Shown here piece by piece: positions 1 to 12,119 of a DNA stretch of 64,000 bases. The stretch spans positions 310,001 through 374,000 of the forward strand of contig JAODTK010001888.1 in NCBI GenBank assembly GCA_026419785.1, read 5' to 3'. This DNA is from Sclerodactyla briareus. Its lineage: Eukaryota > Echinodermata > Holothuroidea > Dendrochirotida > Sclerodactylidae. The stretch's first letter is position 1, and every line of letters begins with the position of its first letter. Position numbers and translations under genes: made by a program. The notes below the pieces were generated by a model that worked only from the letters and a program-made list of their open reading frames with translations, was not told where the DNA came from and searched no databases.

Positions 1-3000
1 CTACGCATAGTTGCGTTCTTGAACCTCATTTCACAGATGGTAGCTCGGTCAGGAGTGATACGTCAGCATTTGACTAAGGCAACGAGCATTTACGTCGCTG
101 AAAATCTATCCACGAAATGGTAATGGAGAATATGTCGTGTGATCGCAACAAACACCCGCCTTCCCTCCCCACCCCCCCACCGCCCCCCCCCCATGCCTTC
201 CAAGCCATTTATTCCCAAGACGATGACTTATATAAGGCCCAAAACGGCAGTGCTTCTTCTATTCGGTCAATATATCAATCGACAACCACGTTATTAACTC
301 AATTAATCATGTCGCAAGGCCCTTTCCTGGGAATCTAGACAGCGGGTATGGCACGAGTTCAGCAAATTGCGATTAACATGGAAGAGGTTTATTTATTCGA
401 TTCACCAAGTTTATGGCCCCAAATAGGAATCTCAGGAGGCATAGCTGAGCGTCCCTTAGTAATCTCTTTTTTTTCAACAACCGTCATTGCGCTAACATGG
501 GAATCCAATGCGCTCCTTAGGACCGGTCCGCTTATAAACACTCTTCCATCATTCTACTGGACCGTTCTTCTAAATTCAGCGGAAAAGGGAGAGGAGGATT
601 GTTTGTTTGGTAATTGCATGTCATAAATACTAAGATACACTAATTCATTTCTCAAATAGAAAGTATTGGAAATGAATACAGTCCTACGTGACGCTATCTC
701 GAAAAGCGATGGAATAATTCAAAGCGACGAGAGTGGCTTAGTCTCTATGCTTGTGCACGCCACAATATCGTTGGACCGACTTTTGCAGCCTAGGTGTCGT
801 GAGGAGCTTATAGTCCCCCCCCCTCCCAACCCAACCCACACTTGAGAAGCATTGGATGTTTTCCTCCCATATAGTAATCGAAGAAACCTACACTAAACAA
901 ACACGAAATAACTGTTCGGTAATAATTTCAATAGGCCGTTTTCGAAGTGGAGATCTAAATGCTTCGGATCGGAACATTCTCGATGTTCATGTTGGTATTT
1001 TTTGTCATGGCAATCAACTCGCTGAGGTTAATGAAGGTTGATATATGCAGTAGGACAGTTCCAACAAAAAAGTCCACATACTGCATACAAGTCCCTCTCT
1101 CTGTTATATATTTATCAACGAAGCATACCACAGCACGGTCAGAATCTTCCCATTGACCATGCGGCTTCAGGCTCCCGTAAGAAACTTCGATACACCCCTT
1201 GTTCCTTTGAGACCCCCTTCGCGAAATGATCAAACGCAAATGTTCATGATTTCTTTCTTTCTTTTCCTAAATATCCAACGTGGCCGCAGTGTGTCTTGCG
1301 ATCAAATTTTACATTCGGCTTCAAGAAATCGCACATAGTGTCAAATGAGCACAAGCATATATAAACCCTCGTCTGAAAAAGGGATTTTCTCGAGGGTATT
1401 TTCTTTTTGTTTTAAACAACCTAATTAGGTGTCCCCCCCCCCCACCCATCATTCTTCCGATGTTTTCTACTCAGCCAAGTTATGTGTGTCTATCCTGTTC
1501 CTGCGGTGTTCATCTTATCTTACATTCAAGCAACTCGCTATCATCACATACTGGATTCGGATTGAACTCAAATGGCACGGATTTACGTGTCCCAGGAAAG
1601 CTGAGCATGCCTACACGAGCGGTCAAGTTTCATTATTTATCGTTCAATAATTTTTTTTTTTTTTTTTTTTTGAACAGAGTGTCCGCTTCTGAGTAATGTC
1701 ATGCCTAATTTTCAACGATGCTAACTTCACTTCGATCCGGTACTGCGGCGAAGTCCCGTTAATCGACAGGACGTCTGAATACTGTAGAGGAATAATCATT
1801 CTCTGGCAGTAGGATATCACGAGAGACAGTGCCTGTTCTCCCGACACACAGCGGCATCTCCAGCTTATATCTCATACCGACGTAAACATACGATACCATC
1901 ATGTCCAGTTGATGCTGAAGGACCCGTTTTGAGGAATTTGAATCAAATAGAGGACAGTGTTTCACAATTGAAAGCCGTCTGTCCCTGCTTGATTCCTTTC
2001 CAGTCAAATAACAGCTCCCCTTAGCAAAATCTCTAATACTAGAAAGGTTTCACACTGCTTCTCCAGCTGAACCATTCGTCAGATGCGAACGCCGTTTTCC
2101 AATTCTCTCCCGCACTGATTACTGATCACATCGGAAGACTAATTGGTATTTACTTCGACTTTACTAGGTTACCCGTTAATTTGCTGCCTGGACTGCGGCC
2201 AACAACATGCAACGGTTCTGTGCGCTATTATCGATGAGCTATCGGTCCTTCCACCAACGGGAATACCTGCGAGGCCAGTCTCCGAGTGTTTGTTTCAACA
2301 CTATGTTTATTCTGGGTTTTCAATCAATTTCAGAAATTAGGGAATTAGGTTCGTATAATCCGTTTTATTTCTCATCACGAGCATCATGTAGGGCTATAAT
2401 AGTACACATGGCGCTGTAGCATTGCTCCACATCACAAGTTTGACGGCATGCTGTTTGTACCTGTAATGGTCAGAAATATACATCGATAGACATAAAAGGA
2501 TTGGTGTTGTGAAACATGGAGATGGAATCTGCTATTATAATGAGGTCATAACAGGTCATATTTGTGGAGATGTTGCATATAGCCGGGGGAGTCCGTAGGC
2601 TGGAAGAACTTAGTTGATGCCATCAACTAATTTCTTCCATCCTCGGTGTGAAAAACGCTGAATGAAGATCGTGGAAAACGTTGGTACTCAATAAGTGCTA
2701 AGTAACATTAAAGAACAGAAAAGGAGAGACAGAACTAATTTTTGATAAATGAATGACTTAGATATAGCCATAATAATTTTCCTAGCAACAGGAATACCGA
2801 AGAGCTCCATTATGATGACGATTTCACAGGACCATATCATGGTCGAATCGACCTTTCCTAGCATGTCCAAGTTGTTTTCCGATTCTGGAGAGTATTTTTT
2901 GTCCTCTTAAGTCACATCTGTGGCTTCGCATGGCGTACAGGCTCTGGTGAATAGCAGTTTGAAATTATAGCAAGAGGTACACATGGGACGGTCACTAAAA

Positions 3001-3960
3001 CAAACCATTATATCAATATAATTACAGTTGAGTTTTAATAACGGCGAGCCGTACCATATAAAGGAGGTGAGCACACCAACAACGAATCGTGCACTATGTA
3101 ATCATTACCTGGTGTTTTTCATTTATTACCGGTAACATAGGCAACAGAAAAAACAGGCTCATCGGTTTCCTCGTGTTTTACAACCATAATGCAGGAAATA
3201 CTAGGGATGGTCGCATATTGACACGACCTATTTCGTAACCGCGCTGAGGTAGAGTTGCACAGGTTCCATTTTCATTAGTCCTGTTCGCTCTCCTGACGAG
3301 TCCTACAAAGGCGACAAGACAATTTAAGAGAAAGCATCCTTGCGGAAGGCATGTCCCTTTCCGCAGTGTCGAATGAGAGTTTTCTGGAATCCCTCCATTC
3401 GGATGATTTGCGTGAAGCTATGTTGACGTAGTTTCCCTCCCAGCTTTTGCTGGGCAGGGTAATGATGATGTAATGCGTAACGTTCCGACTGCAATAGCGT
3501 GTGGAATATAGACACGACGGACGAAGTATCCGCTTGCCTGGGATGGCGAGAGATGACGACAATCAGTGTGGAAGTTCGTTTCATAGAGATACGCAAATTG
3601 TCAGATGCTGAGAGAGAGACAAAAACAATATTTACGTTTCATAATTGTCTGAGACAGACATAGCATAGCATAGCATTGAGCAGATTTAACACATATTCTG
3701 GTATATATGTCAAAAATGTCGAAGTAAAATTGCGAAACAAAAACAAAAGTCGCAGGAACACGTGTCAATATATAATGGCACGGTCACCAACTTTGAAGTA
3801 CTTTATGATAGAAAAGATGAGATCAACCGAACCAGTGCTTAATGACTTCTTGACGCGCGATAGACGGCAAATCCTGAGATGGATAGGCAAGAAGACTTAG
3901 CAAGAGGGTTAACAGTTTGGATTCGCTCGGGCTACCAGAAAACACATAACGTGATTACCT
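1..3960. other. No gene recognised; unique AT-rich sequence
   Basis: I see no protein family, RNA gene or element boundary here. Open frames are all under 100 codons, lie on both strands in several overlapping frames and lack paired splice signals, which is what random AT-rich sequence gives. The only structured features are homopolymers: C-runs at 172-178, 183-192, 815-823 and 1433-1443, and a T-run at 1651-1669. A 95-codon minus-strand frame at 3275-3562 was considered and not called, because a second frame is equally open across it. Confidence 0.6.
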
Positions 3961-4007
3961 CTCAATGCTACTTCATATAGAGGGATACACACTGTGTTCA
4001 CAAAATG

Positions 4008-4054
4008 TTGTGTAACAAACACACCTATTGTGGTGTTTGTGAACCATTACACAA
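4008..4054. repeat. Imperfect hairpin with TTGTGTAA arms
   Basis: The arm TTGTGTAA at 4008-4015 is matched in inverse by TTACACAA at 4047-4054, and the inner part (CAAACAC...GTGTTTG) also pairs. The flanking 3990-4110 region is rich in further TGTGTAA/TTACACA words, so this may be the core of a decayed inverted-repeat element. No target-site duplication was identified. Confidence 0.5.
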
Positions 4055-4059
4055 TCATG

Positions 4060-5050
4060 TGTATAATTTACACTATCTGTGTAAGTTTACACACTTTCAC
4101 ACCAATGTAAAATGATCAATGATATATGTATACGTTGTCGGAGAAACGTAAACGGTTCGTGACGAGTAAGTAATATAATGAGAGCGGGGAAGCGCTATAT
4201 AAACATGTGGATATATATAAATCTCACCAAATGATGATGGAATAGAAACGGCGTGTATTAATTGCCCTTCACACCGTCTGCTTTTTTTATGTTAGCCTCT
4301 TACCGGTTGACGGACGCAGCAGAGCTTAGAGCTGATGATGGCAATTGTCTCGAGGACAACAGGTAATGAGAAGCGTTCTCTCTACGGTGTATAACGTTTC
4401 TTATATAGCGTTTTTTCACGTCGAGACTTGCTCAAAGCACTTTAAGAATTACCTGATCATCAGTACACTTGGGACACCCGTCCGATACAGCACACACTCG
4501 TTTGTTCTCTACAGACGCACTCTTTCAGTACGTCACTCTTCGTGTCCCCTGGGGGGGGGGGGGGGACACACAATAGGGCTGCCAAATACGGTTACCTACA
4601 GAAGGTACCCACATTACACGTGGGTGGCGGGGAACATTTCGCGAGTGAAACAAAAATCAATCAATAGCTTAACGTTTGCACATTGCTTCATAAGGGCGAG
4701 AAGTATTATACTAAATAGGGGCACGTTGACTAGATTCTGTCTATTTGGAAAATTAAAAAGTCAGTCTTGAATTGAAGACTAGTCATATATGTATCCTCTT
4801 CGGTTTTTTTTTGGTATAAATGCCATCTCGTTCGATTTTGATACATCAGATTTTATTCATTTTTAAAAACGTTTTGAAGAAATTCAGTTACAACACATTT
4901 ACAGATGCGATACATTGATATCTTCCTACAAATGCAAAGCCATGTATCTTCTAACATCACAACACTCCCAGAGGTCTTCTCTTACAGTGATTGTTGCAAG
5001 CCGTGGTCGTAATGAGAATTACATTATCCGATTACATTCCTGAATAGGAT
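4060..5050. other. No gene recognised; long G-run
   Basis: A plus-strand frame of 141 codons (4345-4770) runs through a G15 tract at 4551-4565, which would encode polyglycine. I see no domain, no signal peptide and no splice context, and I treat the frame as chance. On the minus strand an AATAAA polyadenylation hexamer lies at 4852-4857, a reasonable distance past the candidate last exon at 5110-5428. Confidence 0.5.
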
Positions 5051-5109
5051 GCAATAAATGGGTCCTTTTACACGTTTGCAACCTTTGTACATTGCAAAGC
5101 ACTCAGATA

Positions 5110-5428
5110 TCACGGACGGTCCCTAGCTGTTATAACCTCGATAACAGAATACCGACCGAACCTTCTTTTATTCAGATATTCCATAATCTTTCCCAGAGTC
5201 CCCATTGGAAGCGTCTCACAATACTCCCACCTGCCAGACGTGAAATACAATACGGAATTTTGTGTCATTGACCGTAACGGTTTTCGCGTCATGGCCCTCA
5301 TTTTAACACACACATTAGAGCTTTGTTGCCGCCACGGAGGGATAAAGACTATTTTTAAAATTTCAGAGGAAGAAAAATTCCCGCGTGGAGCCCCAATCCG
5401 TCTCAAGACACTCGTTTCAAGATAACGG
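5110..5428 (-). CDS. Candidate terminal exon, unknown protein
   Basis: The minus strand is open for 161 codons (5110-5595). Within it a pyrimidine-containing stretch ending in CAG (5429-5431) makes a plausible splice acceptor, leaving about 105 codons to a stop at 5110. The putative peptide begins RYLETSVLRRIG and ends YSVIEVITARDRP. It is basic, has a WEYCETLP segment and contains no motif I can name. An AATAAA hexamer on the same strand at 4852-4857 would give a 3' UTR near 250 nt. Against this, the opposite strand is also open across the region (about 5051-5426, roughly 125 codons with no ATG near its start), so composition alone may explain both frames. No neighbouring exon was linked. 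Family unknown; coding status uncertain. Confidence 0.25.
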
Positions 5429-5439
5429 CTGAGGGGTGA

Positions 5440-6230
5440 CAAATACATAACACTCAACTTAAGCGTGTAGCAGACAATACCATAATAAATAAAATCACAT
5501 AAACTTACCAAAACAACACTAATAACTACGTCAGGCGATGCTATAAAAACCCTAAAAAAACAAACAAAATAATTCCTGAATTGTATTGTTCTCAACTATC
5601 TGCTTATTGCCGTAATAAAAGCAGGTCAATCAAAGCTTTGCTTATCCAGATAGAAAACAATACTGACAAAGTTAATGCTGTCATTGTTCAAAACAAGCCT
5701 TATTCGCGGCGACATTTCACCTTTTCACTCTTTTCATTTTAACGCTCACGAAAATCAATAATGAGACCTCTGAAGAAATTTACCATAACCATCAATCTGA
5801 CTTTATCTACATCATTGTCGCACATATTCCCATCCCCCCCCCCCCCCCCCGCCCACTGAATGCTAACATTGTGGCATTGATAAATCATGATCGTAGTCAC
5901 TGTCTGCAGAGTTTTTATCCCCTGGACGTAGAGGTATGATTTTCCAAATCGGCATCGAACGTGTTTTGTGCAACAGCGTAAACACGGGCTGAATTGGTAC
6001 GATTCAAATTCAAAAAATTAGAAGGTGGGTAAATGCCATTGCCTCAGATGTAGGAAAGATAAACAATTTGTTTCTGTAATTGTTATCGAATTTCATTTAT
6101 GGTTTTGACGGTTATAGCAGGGGAGATTCCCGAGATCACTTGGACACCAAGGCCACCAAGAATAGTAAACTAGAGCACCAGTAGTGCTGTAAGTCAAACG
6201 AACAAATGTTACTAGGACGAATGTACAGTA
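5440..6230. other. No gene recognised; C17 tract
   Basis: No family or element is recognisable. A C-run of 17 (5834-5850) is the only notable feature. Confidence 0.5.
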
Positions 6231-6239
6231 TGTGTTAAA

Positions 6240-6560
6240 AGTTCAAGGGCATGAGGCAAGAAAGCGAGTTCAAGCATTGGCCGATTGTGACCCTGAACAA
6301 ACCTTCGACTTGATCTTATAGGTCAAAATTGTATTAGCAGTCAATGAAAACATTGCTACTTCACTTTAGTCAACACCTATCGGAGAATGCCCAATTGAGA
6401 GAGAAAGAGGCATTTTCACACAATGGCTGATTTCGCCCCCTCCAATGCCATTTGAACCTGACCTTCACAAGCTCGAAAGTCAATGAGCATTTGTCAACAC
6501 CATCAAAGAATGGACCTGTTTCGATTCTTTTCATCAGATGTTACTGTTCCTCAATTTAAC
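6240..6560. repeat. Degenerate tandem repeat, unit about 140-147 bp
   Basis: Two diverged copies can be aligned by eye. TTGGCCGATTGTGACCC near 6278 matches GGCTGATTTCGCCCC near 6425, and GTCAATGAAAACATTG near 6340 matches GTCAATGAGCATTTG near 6479, in the same order and with spacings of 147 and 139. A later anchor (ACACCTATCGGAGAATG against ACACCATCAAAGAATG) keeps the alignment. There is no coding frame. Confidence 0.5.
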
Positions 6561-6644
6561 GAAGAGGGGACACAGAGTGGAACTTGCGCAGACAGAAGCA
6601 GAAGATGCGTGCCGCTTCAAGTACAAATTGTGGGTGTGAAAATT

Positions 6645-7320
6645 TCATGGAATTTCATAAAATGGGCTTCGGCCCATGTGGACCTTGGATAACAAATTCC
6701 TGAACAACCATGGAGGTTACGTTCGTTTTAGAAACTCATTATGGCCAAATGCCATTACTGTGAACCAAAAACTGTAAGAGGAGAAGCCATTTGCATATAT
6801 CCACATGATGGGCCTCGGGCCCACAAGGGGCTCTGTGTCCCAAATCCTGGGCCCACCTGAAGATGGGTATTAGGACCATCATTATGATCGAACATCAGCA
6901 TGGGCAATACTTTGTAGGAGATGCAAGATTTTGAGTATTTAATATAAGGGCCAAGGGACCAAAGTGTGGTCCTTGCCCGAAATTCCTGCTGAACAACCCA
7001 AATGGCCCTTACCAAGGCCCATTCACGTGAACTTTGAAGAAAATCAATTGAAGGCTGTGGGGAGGGGATGCATTCAGCACCAGTGTGTGAAATATCATGA
7101 GGGCCTCGGGCCCATGTCGGACATTAGAACAAACAATCATGAAACCCCGAAAATCACTGTGCAACTAAATTTGGATTACAAGATTTTGCCGGTGGTGTTT
7201 AAAATGGGCTCTTTGGCCCAAACTGGCCCCGGGCTTGAAATTCCTGAGCCACCACAAGGCCCTCTACCCAGGAACTTACAGGTAACTAAAATTATTTGAA
7301 CAACTAAATTCCTGAACACT
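6645..7320. repeat. Degenerate tandem repeat, unit about 270 bp, three copies
   Basis: The words AAAATGGGC...GGCCCA followed by AAATTCCTGA(A)CAACC recur starting near 6653, 6931 and 7198, spacings of 278 and 267. The palindromic word GGGCCTCGGGCCC occurs at two places (near 6812 and 7101). Further downstream, GACCA(C)ATTATGA(T/C)CGAAC...TTTGTAGGAG at about 6873 reappears near 7338. Open frames across it (111 codons plus, 86 codons minus) follow the repeat and are not genes. Confidence 0.6.
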
Positions 7321-7859
7321 CGAATGTACGGCTGATAGACCACATTATGACCGAACGTTAGCACTGTGCATCAAATTTGTAGGAGAAAATAACGTTTTGC
7401 AGTTCACCAACTTATTGGCCCATGTGCCCCTTCAATCCATTGACCTGGCCGCGATGATCCATCAGCCAATAAACATTGTTACTAAGTCATGAACATTTTG
7501 AGGAGCAAAAAAGCCAAAAGTTTACAGACTGGATAGCTAGTGTTAAAAGTTTGCAACCGGCCGGACAACAATGTGTCAATGCAATGGAATGAGAGGATCA
7601 CACACCTAAAGAACACAACGAACTCCCTCTCCATTTTTCCTCCCAACATGTTTTATTTGAAACAATCCTTGAATATTCCACGGGCTCTTCATCAAAATCA
7701 GACAAATAGAGTGTCCGTGGGTGGAGTAGGGGGATTCGTTTGAAGTAGGGATAGGCTCAGTGATGCCGCCCACTACGCAAGGCAAGTAGGGCCTGGTGGT
7801 AGCCAGACAGACGGAAAGATCTTCTCGTTACGCCATGCCTTGAAAAGTTTCAGTGCGAG

Positions 7860-8450
7860 AAGCCAAAGTCGTACCAACCTTCTACAGACGTTAGGGAGAG
7901 ATCGTGTGTTGAAGGGTATTAGTCCGTCAGTGTATTTGACTGATCGGTTCGATTACAAATGGACGGGTAGATTGGTCATCATGAGGAATTGACCTAGAAG
8001 GTCATAAGGTCAAATGAGGTCAAAGGTCAACGGAAAGCGAAGGGCGACTGAGTAGTTGCAGTGACGAAAACAAAATTCTCAATACGTGAACCTCAAAATG
8101 TTGCGTGCGAAGTATATAGAGATTAGTAATGTTCAGTGTCAGAGGGCTGTTTCACCCTTTAAGAAGACGTGACTGGAGCGTGTGTCAGAAGTGTTCTTAC
8201 GGCATGCAATATGCCTATTGTAAACAAGAAGGGTCTGGTCGGTCACGAAGAATTGACACAGGAGGACACAAGCACCTTAGGTAAATGAAATAAAAGGTCA
8301 AAGGAAGTAAAGTAGGTAAACACATGTGGTTGGCACCAACTTTAAACTGTTTAATTGCTTATGAGATGAAGAGATTGGCAATTATCGGGGTTCAGAGGCT
8401 GTGTCAACCTTCAAAGAGGACATAAGGAGATAGCGTGCTAAGGAAGTGAG
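7860..8450. repeat. Degenerate tandem repeat, unit about 255-275 bp, three copies
   Basis: The phrase CAACCTTC followed by a purine-rich AGGACATAAGGAGA-like segment and GCGTGTxxxGAAG occurs near 7874, 8150 and 8404. GAGGAATTGACC near 7983 and GAAGAATTGACACAGG near 8248 give the same period. It lies just downstream of the 270-bp array, and the two could be branches of one repeat family; only an alignment would tell. Confidence 0.55.
7990..8029. promoter_or_regulatory. Cluster of nuclear-receptor-type AGGTCA half-sites
   Basis: Four perfect AGGTCA hexamers run in the same direction at 7999-8004, 8007-8012, 8017-8022 and 8024-8029, with spacers of 2, 4 and 1 nt (DR2, DR4 and DR1 geometry). An opposed TGACCT lies at 7990-7995. 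AGGTCA direct repeats are the known binding format of RXR heterodimers, HNF4 and COUP-type receptors. The cluster sits inside the 260-bp repeat and the next copy keeps only one intact hexamer (near 8296), so it may be a repeat-borne sequence with no regulatory role here. Confidence 0.4.
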
Positions 8451-9790
8451 ATAATTAACTTATTTGAGGAGTTATGTCTTCGGTGTTTTGAGGTCAGGTA
8501 TGGTCGCGCCTTGCTACTGTGAACGTTTGGAACGTGTGGTAAGCGAGAATACCATTTTAAAAAAAGTGCGTAAACTCATTATGTGATACTTTCTCTGGGA
8601 CTTATCTCTGGCTTACTGATGACGAGGTTACCACACGAATGATGGGGTGGAAGAAAGATTCCAAACATGGAAAAGAACAATGTATGATAACATTCACCAC
8701 AAACTAATCTGGAGTCAAAAAGTTGTCAATGTCTATCCAGGGAACGAATGCAGTACCAATGAGAATTCATTGTAGTGAAGATATAGTCGCTGAAGGTGGT
8801 CTGTATATATTTTTGCAGCTGCGTTTATGCCTTCTACGATATCAAGTTAGCAGTAGCATTAAGCTACAGTCGCTCTAATGCCCTAAGGCAAATAGTGTGT
8901 GTATAGTCAATGTAGAAATAGAAAAAATCATCGATTGCGATGTACTTAGAGGGCTGCTTGTATAAGGAGCAAATCTTCGGCACTGGCTCGAAACTAGCGA
9001 TAGACATTATGAATGTGCGCTAGGAAGAAAAAATATAGTCATGAAGGCAAACTGCGTAAGTTATCAATATTGTACTACAATAAAAATGATTATTTTTTTG
9101 GTTTGTAGAACACTATCAAGTTGTTATTACTTGATAGATTTCGATAATAAAACCGTGGAGAGTTGCAACTGCTTGACGGTTGTATTTTCCATCTTTTTGG
9201 TCCTGCCCGAGGGTGCACATAACTATAGATCATGACATTACATATAGTGATATCAATAGAGCGATTTCCAAGAATGACGTCAAAGCATGGATAACCTTGC
9301 CAGGATATCTGGAAGAAGAATAGTAAAGACGTAGCACGATCACCAACGGAATATTAGGCGTTTGAAGTTGTCATGTTGATGTTTGGGATTGAAAGTATTT
9401 TCTGAGCGGCGGAAAACATTCATTGAAGAAAAAAAATGATTTGAAACCACAACGTGTTCTTGTGGTTATCGTATATACTTATTGATAACGCTCTGTCCTA
9501 ACAAAGGAAAAAATATGTTGCAATAATCCAAATTCGCAGGCAGTTCTTCACAGAGAGGCTATTGCTACGGTTCTCGCGATTGTCTGCCAATGCCCCATAT
9601 ACTAGCACATGCAACCGTTTATACATACAACCCACTTCCACCTCCAATGAGACGTCCAATATCCACTGTCGATCTGATTCCGAAGTTTCCGGTAGTGTCT
9701 CTGACAACGATCAACGGTTCGTTCAACGGTACATTGTCAGCTATGGTAGACATAGCATATGGGATTTGAAGTTAAAATCTAATGAGATCA
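8450..9790. other. No gene recognised
   Basis: Short frames on both strands (for example 9562-9795 plus, 9498-9707 minus, which overlap each other) show no domain or splice context. No repeat was identified by eye. Confidence 0.5.
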
Positions 9791-9799
9791 TTTAGCCAA

Positions 9800-10480
9800 A
9801 GCACTACCAAAGTCCACAAGGTTTAGCCAAAAACGCTAGCTGATCGCTGATTAGGCTAGGATGGCGGGGTCTCCCAGCGTAACACGCTGGTGAACTGCCA
9901 GATGTTGGCCAACTTTCCTACGGTTCATGGCCAGCCTTATCCGTTGGCTAACCGCTAGCTTCAGACATCTGACGCCGTTCCGACTCACCGCGCTGTGTCA
10001 GTAGCACTTCCTTGGTAGATTGCTGGTGATTACAGTCCTCAGAACCCGCTCGGTCCACCCAGATGTTCCAGCATCTACTTCATTGCGGCCTGCCAGTGGC
10101 ATTCACCGGCTGCTAAACGTGATTGCGCTCTCAACCGCCCAACCAACGACCACCGTGCTGCCGTAGGACCAATCAGGTTCACAAATGTTTTATTATCTAA
10201 TCTATGATGCCTGCTCATCGATGACTAAATGCTGGCTTGCGCTCTCGAACCTCAGCGAATCCCTGGCTTGTGCCGTCAGTACGTATTCCGCTCCACCAGG
10301 AACGTTTCAGCTAAACTATCTATACCGGCCGGCGGCGGTATATGAGTCAACAACTTGAGGCCATGTCAGAAAGGTGCTGTAACAGCCAGCTCATATGCAA
10401 CCACCAGGACGCCGTTAGCTCACCCGATGTTGAGTAGTGATATTCTACGTGCATGTCAGCCAAGGGCGGCGTGTCGGTCA
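9800..10480. repeat. GC-richer tract of short degenerate words (GCTAGC, GGCTAACCGC)
   Basis: The stretch is visibly richer in G and C than its surroundings and reuses short words such as CGCTAGC, TTGGCTAACCGC, TTGGCCAAC, GCTGGTGAA and CCAACCAACG without a clean period. It has stops in all frames. The word content recalls the 137-bp repeat at 13.6 kb, so both may descend from the same satellite-like or MITE-internal sequence. The boundaries are approximate. Confidence 0.35.
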
Positions 10481-10959
10481 CTCTAAAAATGCCACAACAT
10501 GAAAAGGAGTAGGAGTTTAAACAAAATTATTGTGCCTGCAAACCATCTGCGAAATTGTAAATTAATGGAGGATAAATCCGTACATACCAAATATGTACAG
10601 GAAAGTCCTACAAACTACTGTGTGTGTATGCAAATATCTTCCAATCGATTATAGGAAACACCAGGATAGATGATCTGATCCAAGCTGATACATGACCAAA
10701 ATATTCTGGAAATGTTACAAACATATTATATTTGTGTTAGCGGTTTTTAGGATGGTGTAAAAAACCCAAACCACATTGTTTGTAGTCAATTAGAGAAATA
10801 TGAGACCCAAACATAGTAATATCTGAATATAACACTATATCGCGTCACTTACGTGTCTAGCGGTAGCTTTCTGCAGAAAATTATCATGATCACAGAAAAC
10901 CGGTATGCACTCCGACAATTCCGGAGAGTATAGTGACAACAGTTCTACAGCGCTGTGAC

Positions 10960-11062
10960 TAGGGTTCCTCGCAAGTCCCTAATTAGCACCTGGGTGGGGA
11001 GCAGTGGGACCCGAACTCCAACCTTCAGAGTGGCAGTCTGGAGCTCTACCGACGGGCTAACC
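10960..11062 (-). mobile_element. tRNA-derived SINE head
   Basis: Read on the minus strand, an RNA polymerase III A-box-like sequence (TAGCCCGTCGGTAGAG, 11044-11059) is followed by a B-box-like sequence (GGAGTTCGGGTCCCA, 11005-11019). The spacing and the intervening anticodon-arm-like segment are those of a tRNA gene. It lacks proper acceptor-stem pairing and a CCA-ready end and runs on into non-tRNA sequence, as SINEs do. The 3' limit is unclear. Confidence 0.65.
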
Positions 11063-11069
11063 TGGAATG

Positions 11070-11400
11070 AAGATAGTTATACTGTTAATTATTCATACTA
11101 GTTACAATGCGCAATGTCGAAAGGCATCCAGAGTGTTTTCGCCCACTCTTTACCGAAAATGGTGCGAATTGTTCTGAAGGGTGCCATTCGCGGAATGGTT
11201 TGTGAATGGTCTCCAGGGTTGAATTGTTCCAAATGGTACCAAATTGTTATACTGTTAATAATTCCATTCACGAATAGTTGAGTGATGGCTCGTCCATGAA
11301 TAGTAATTGTGGCCCAAACAAAGTCTAAATTCACAAATGGTCGTATACCAGAATTGCTCCGACATGGCCGGGAAACTGACAAAACAGAATCAGCAGTAAA
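11070..11400. repeat. Degenerate short-word repeat with an internal duplication
   Basis: AGTTATACTGTTAATTATTC near 11073 recurs as TTGTTATACTGTTAATAATTC near 11245, about 173 bp apart. Between and after them the words GAATTGTTC, GAATGGTT, GAATAGTTG and CAAATGGTA alternate. A similar cluster (CCATTCGAGACCATTC, GAATGGTTCCAATGGTA) stands at 13518-13558, so the two clusters may mark the sub-terminal repeats of one larger element. Confidence 0.35.
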
Positions 11401-11714
11401 GCATGGTCTTTCATGAAACAACGTTTCGAACTGAACAAAAGGTTATGGGCCTATTACACTGTGTGTGAAGTTAAGCCCCAATGTTTAGCTTCTCACGACA
11501 AGGGGCTGACTATCTCGGCCTCTATGAACTGTTCGCAAACTAGCCACACGCAAAGCATTCTGCTATTCTTCAGGCTTGCAAATTGTATGGTCGCTGGAAG
11601 ACTTAATGGGGTTTTCGTTTTTTAATGCATACACGGGGGCATTGCTATAAATAACAGAGTTCGTTTGGCTGGCGCGATTAGTGTTATGTAATTATGCAAA
11701 TAGTAACATAAAAA

Positions 11715-12110
11715 TCTCAGAGACCCCGACCCCACTGTTAAATCATAGGGACTGACAATAGATCCTTTTCAGTTTTGTGAAAATTATGTAAGTATTAGAA
11801 ATCGTGTGAAAAAGTTAATCAGGCAACACTAATATTACACATTAGTAACATTAATTGAGCTCCAGTGATCTTGACTCCACTATAGTTATCGGGACTGATG
11901 ATGAGACTCTTATCAAGTTTCGTGAAAAACGTCAAGGTTTAAAGGAACGCACAAACAAGATGCTAGTGGGGCGAACTGAATGCAAATATCCCACAAATCG
12001 ACCCTCAGTGGCCGTGACTCCATGATAAAATCATGGGACTGATCTAGTGTCTACTCACCAAGTTTTGTGGGAATCTGACAAAGTTTAAAATCCACATTAT
12101 CTATGTATTA
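11715..12110. repeat. Degenerate tandem repeat, unit about 144 bp, three copies
   Basis: GACCCCACTGTTAAATCAT (11728), GACTCCACTATAGTTATC (11873) and GACTCCATGATAAAATCAT (12015) each precede GGGACTGA and then a CAAGTTTxGTGxxAA segment; the spacing is 145 and 142 bp. The 12.1-12.4 kb flank, with GTTCTTGAGATATTGCG near 12373, looks like a further, more diverged part of the same repeat style. Confidence 0.65.
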
Positions 12111-12119
12111 GGATACCTA

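Noticed and set aside
4345-4770. 141-codon plus-strand frame
   Set aside because: It depends on translating a G15 homopolymer, with no domain or splice support.
6964-7299. 111-codon plus-strand frame
   Set aside because: It lies across the 270-bp degenerate tandem repeat and shows no domain.
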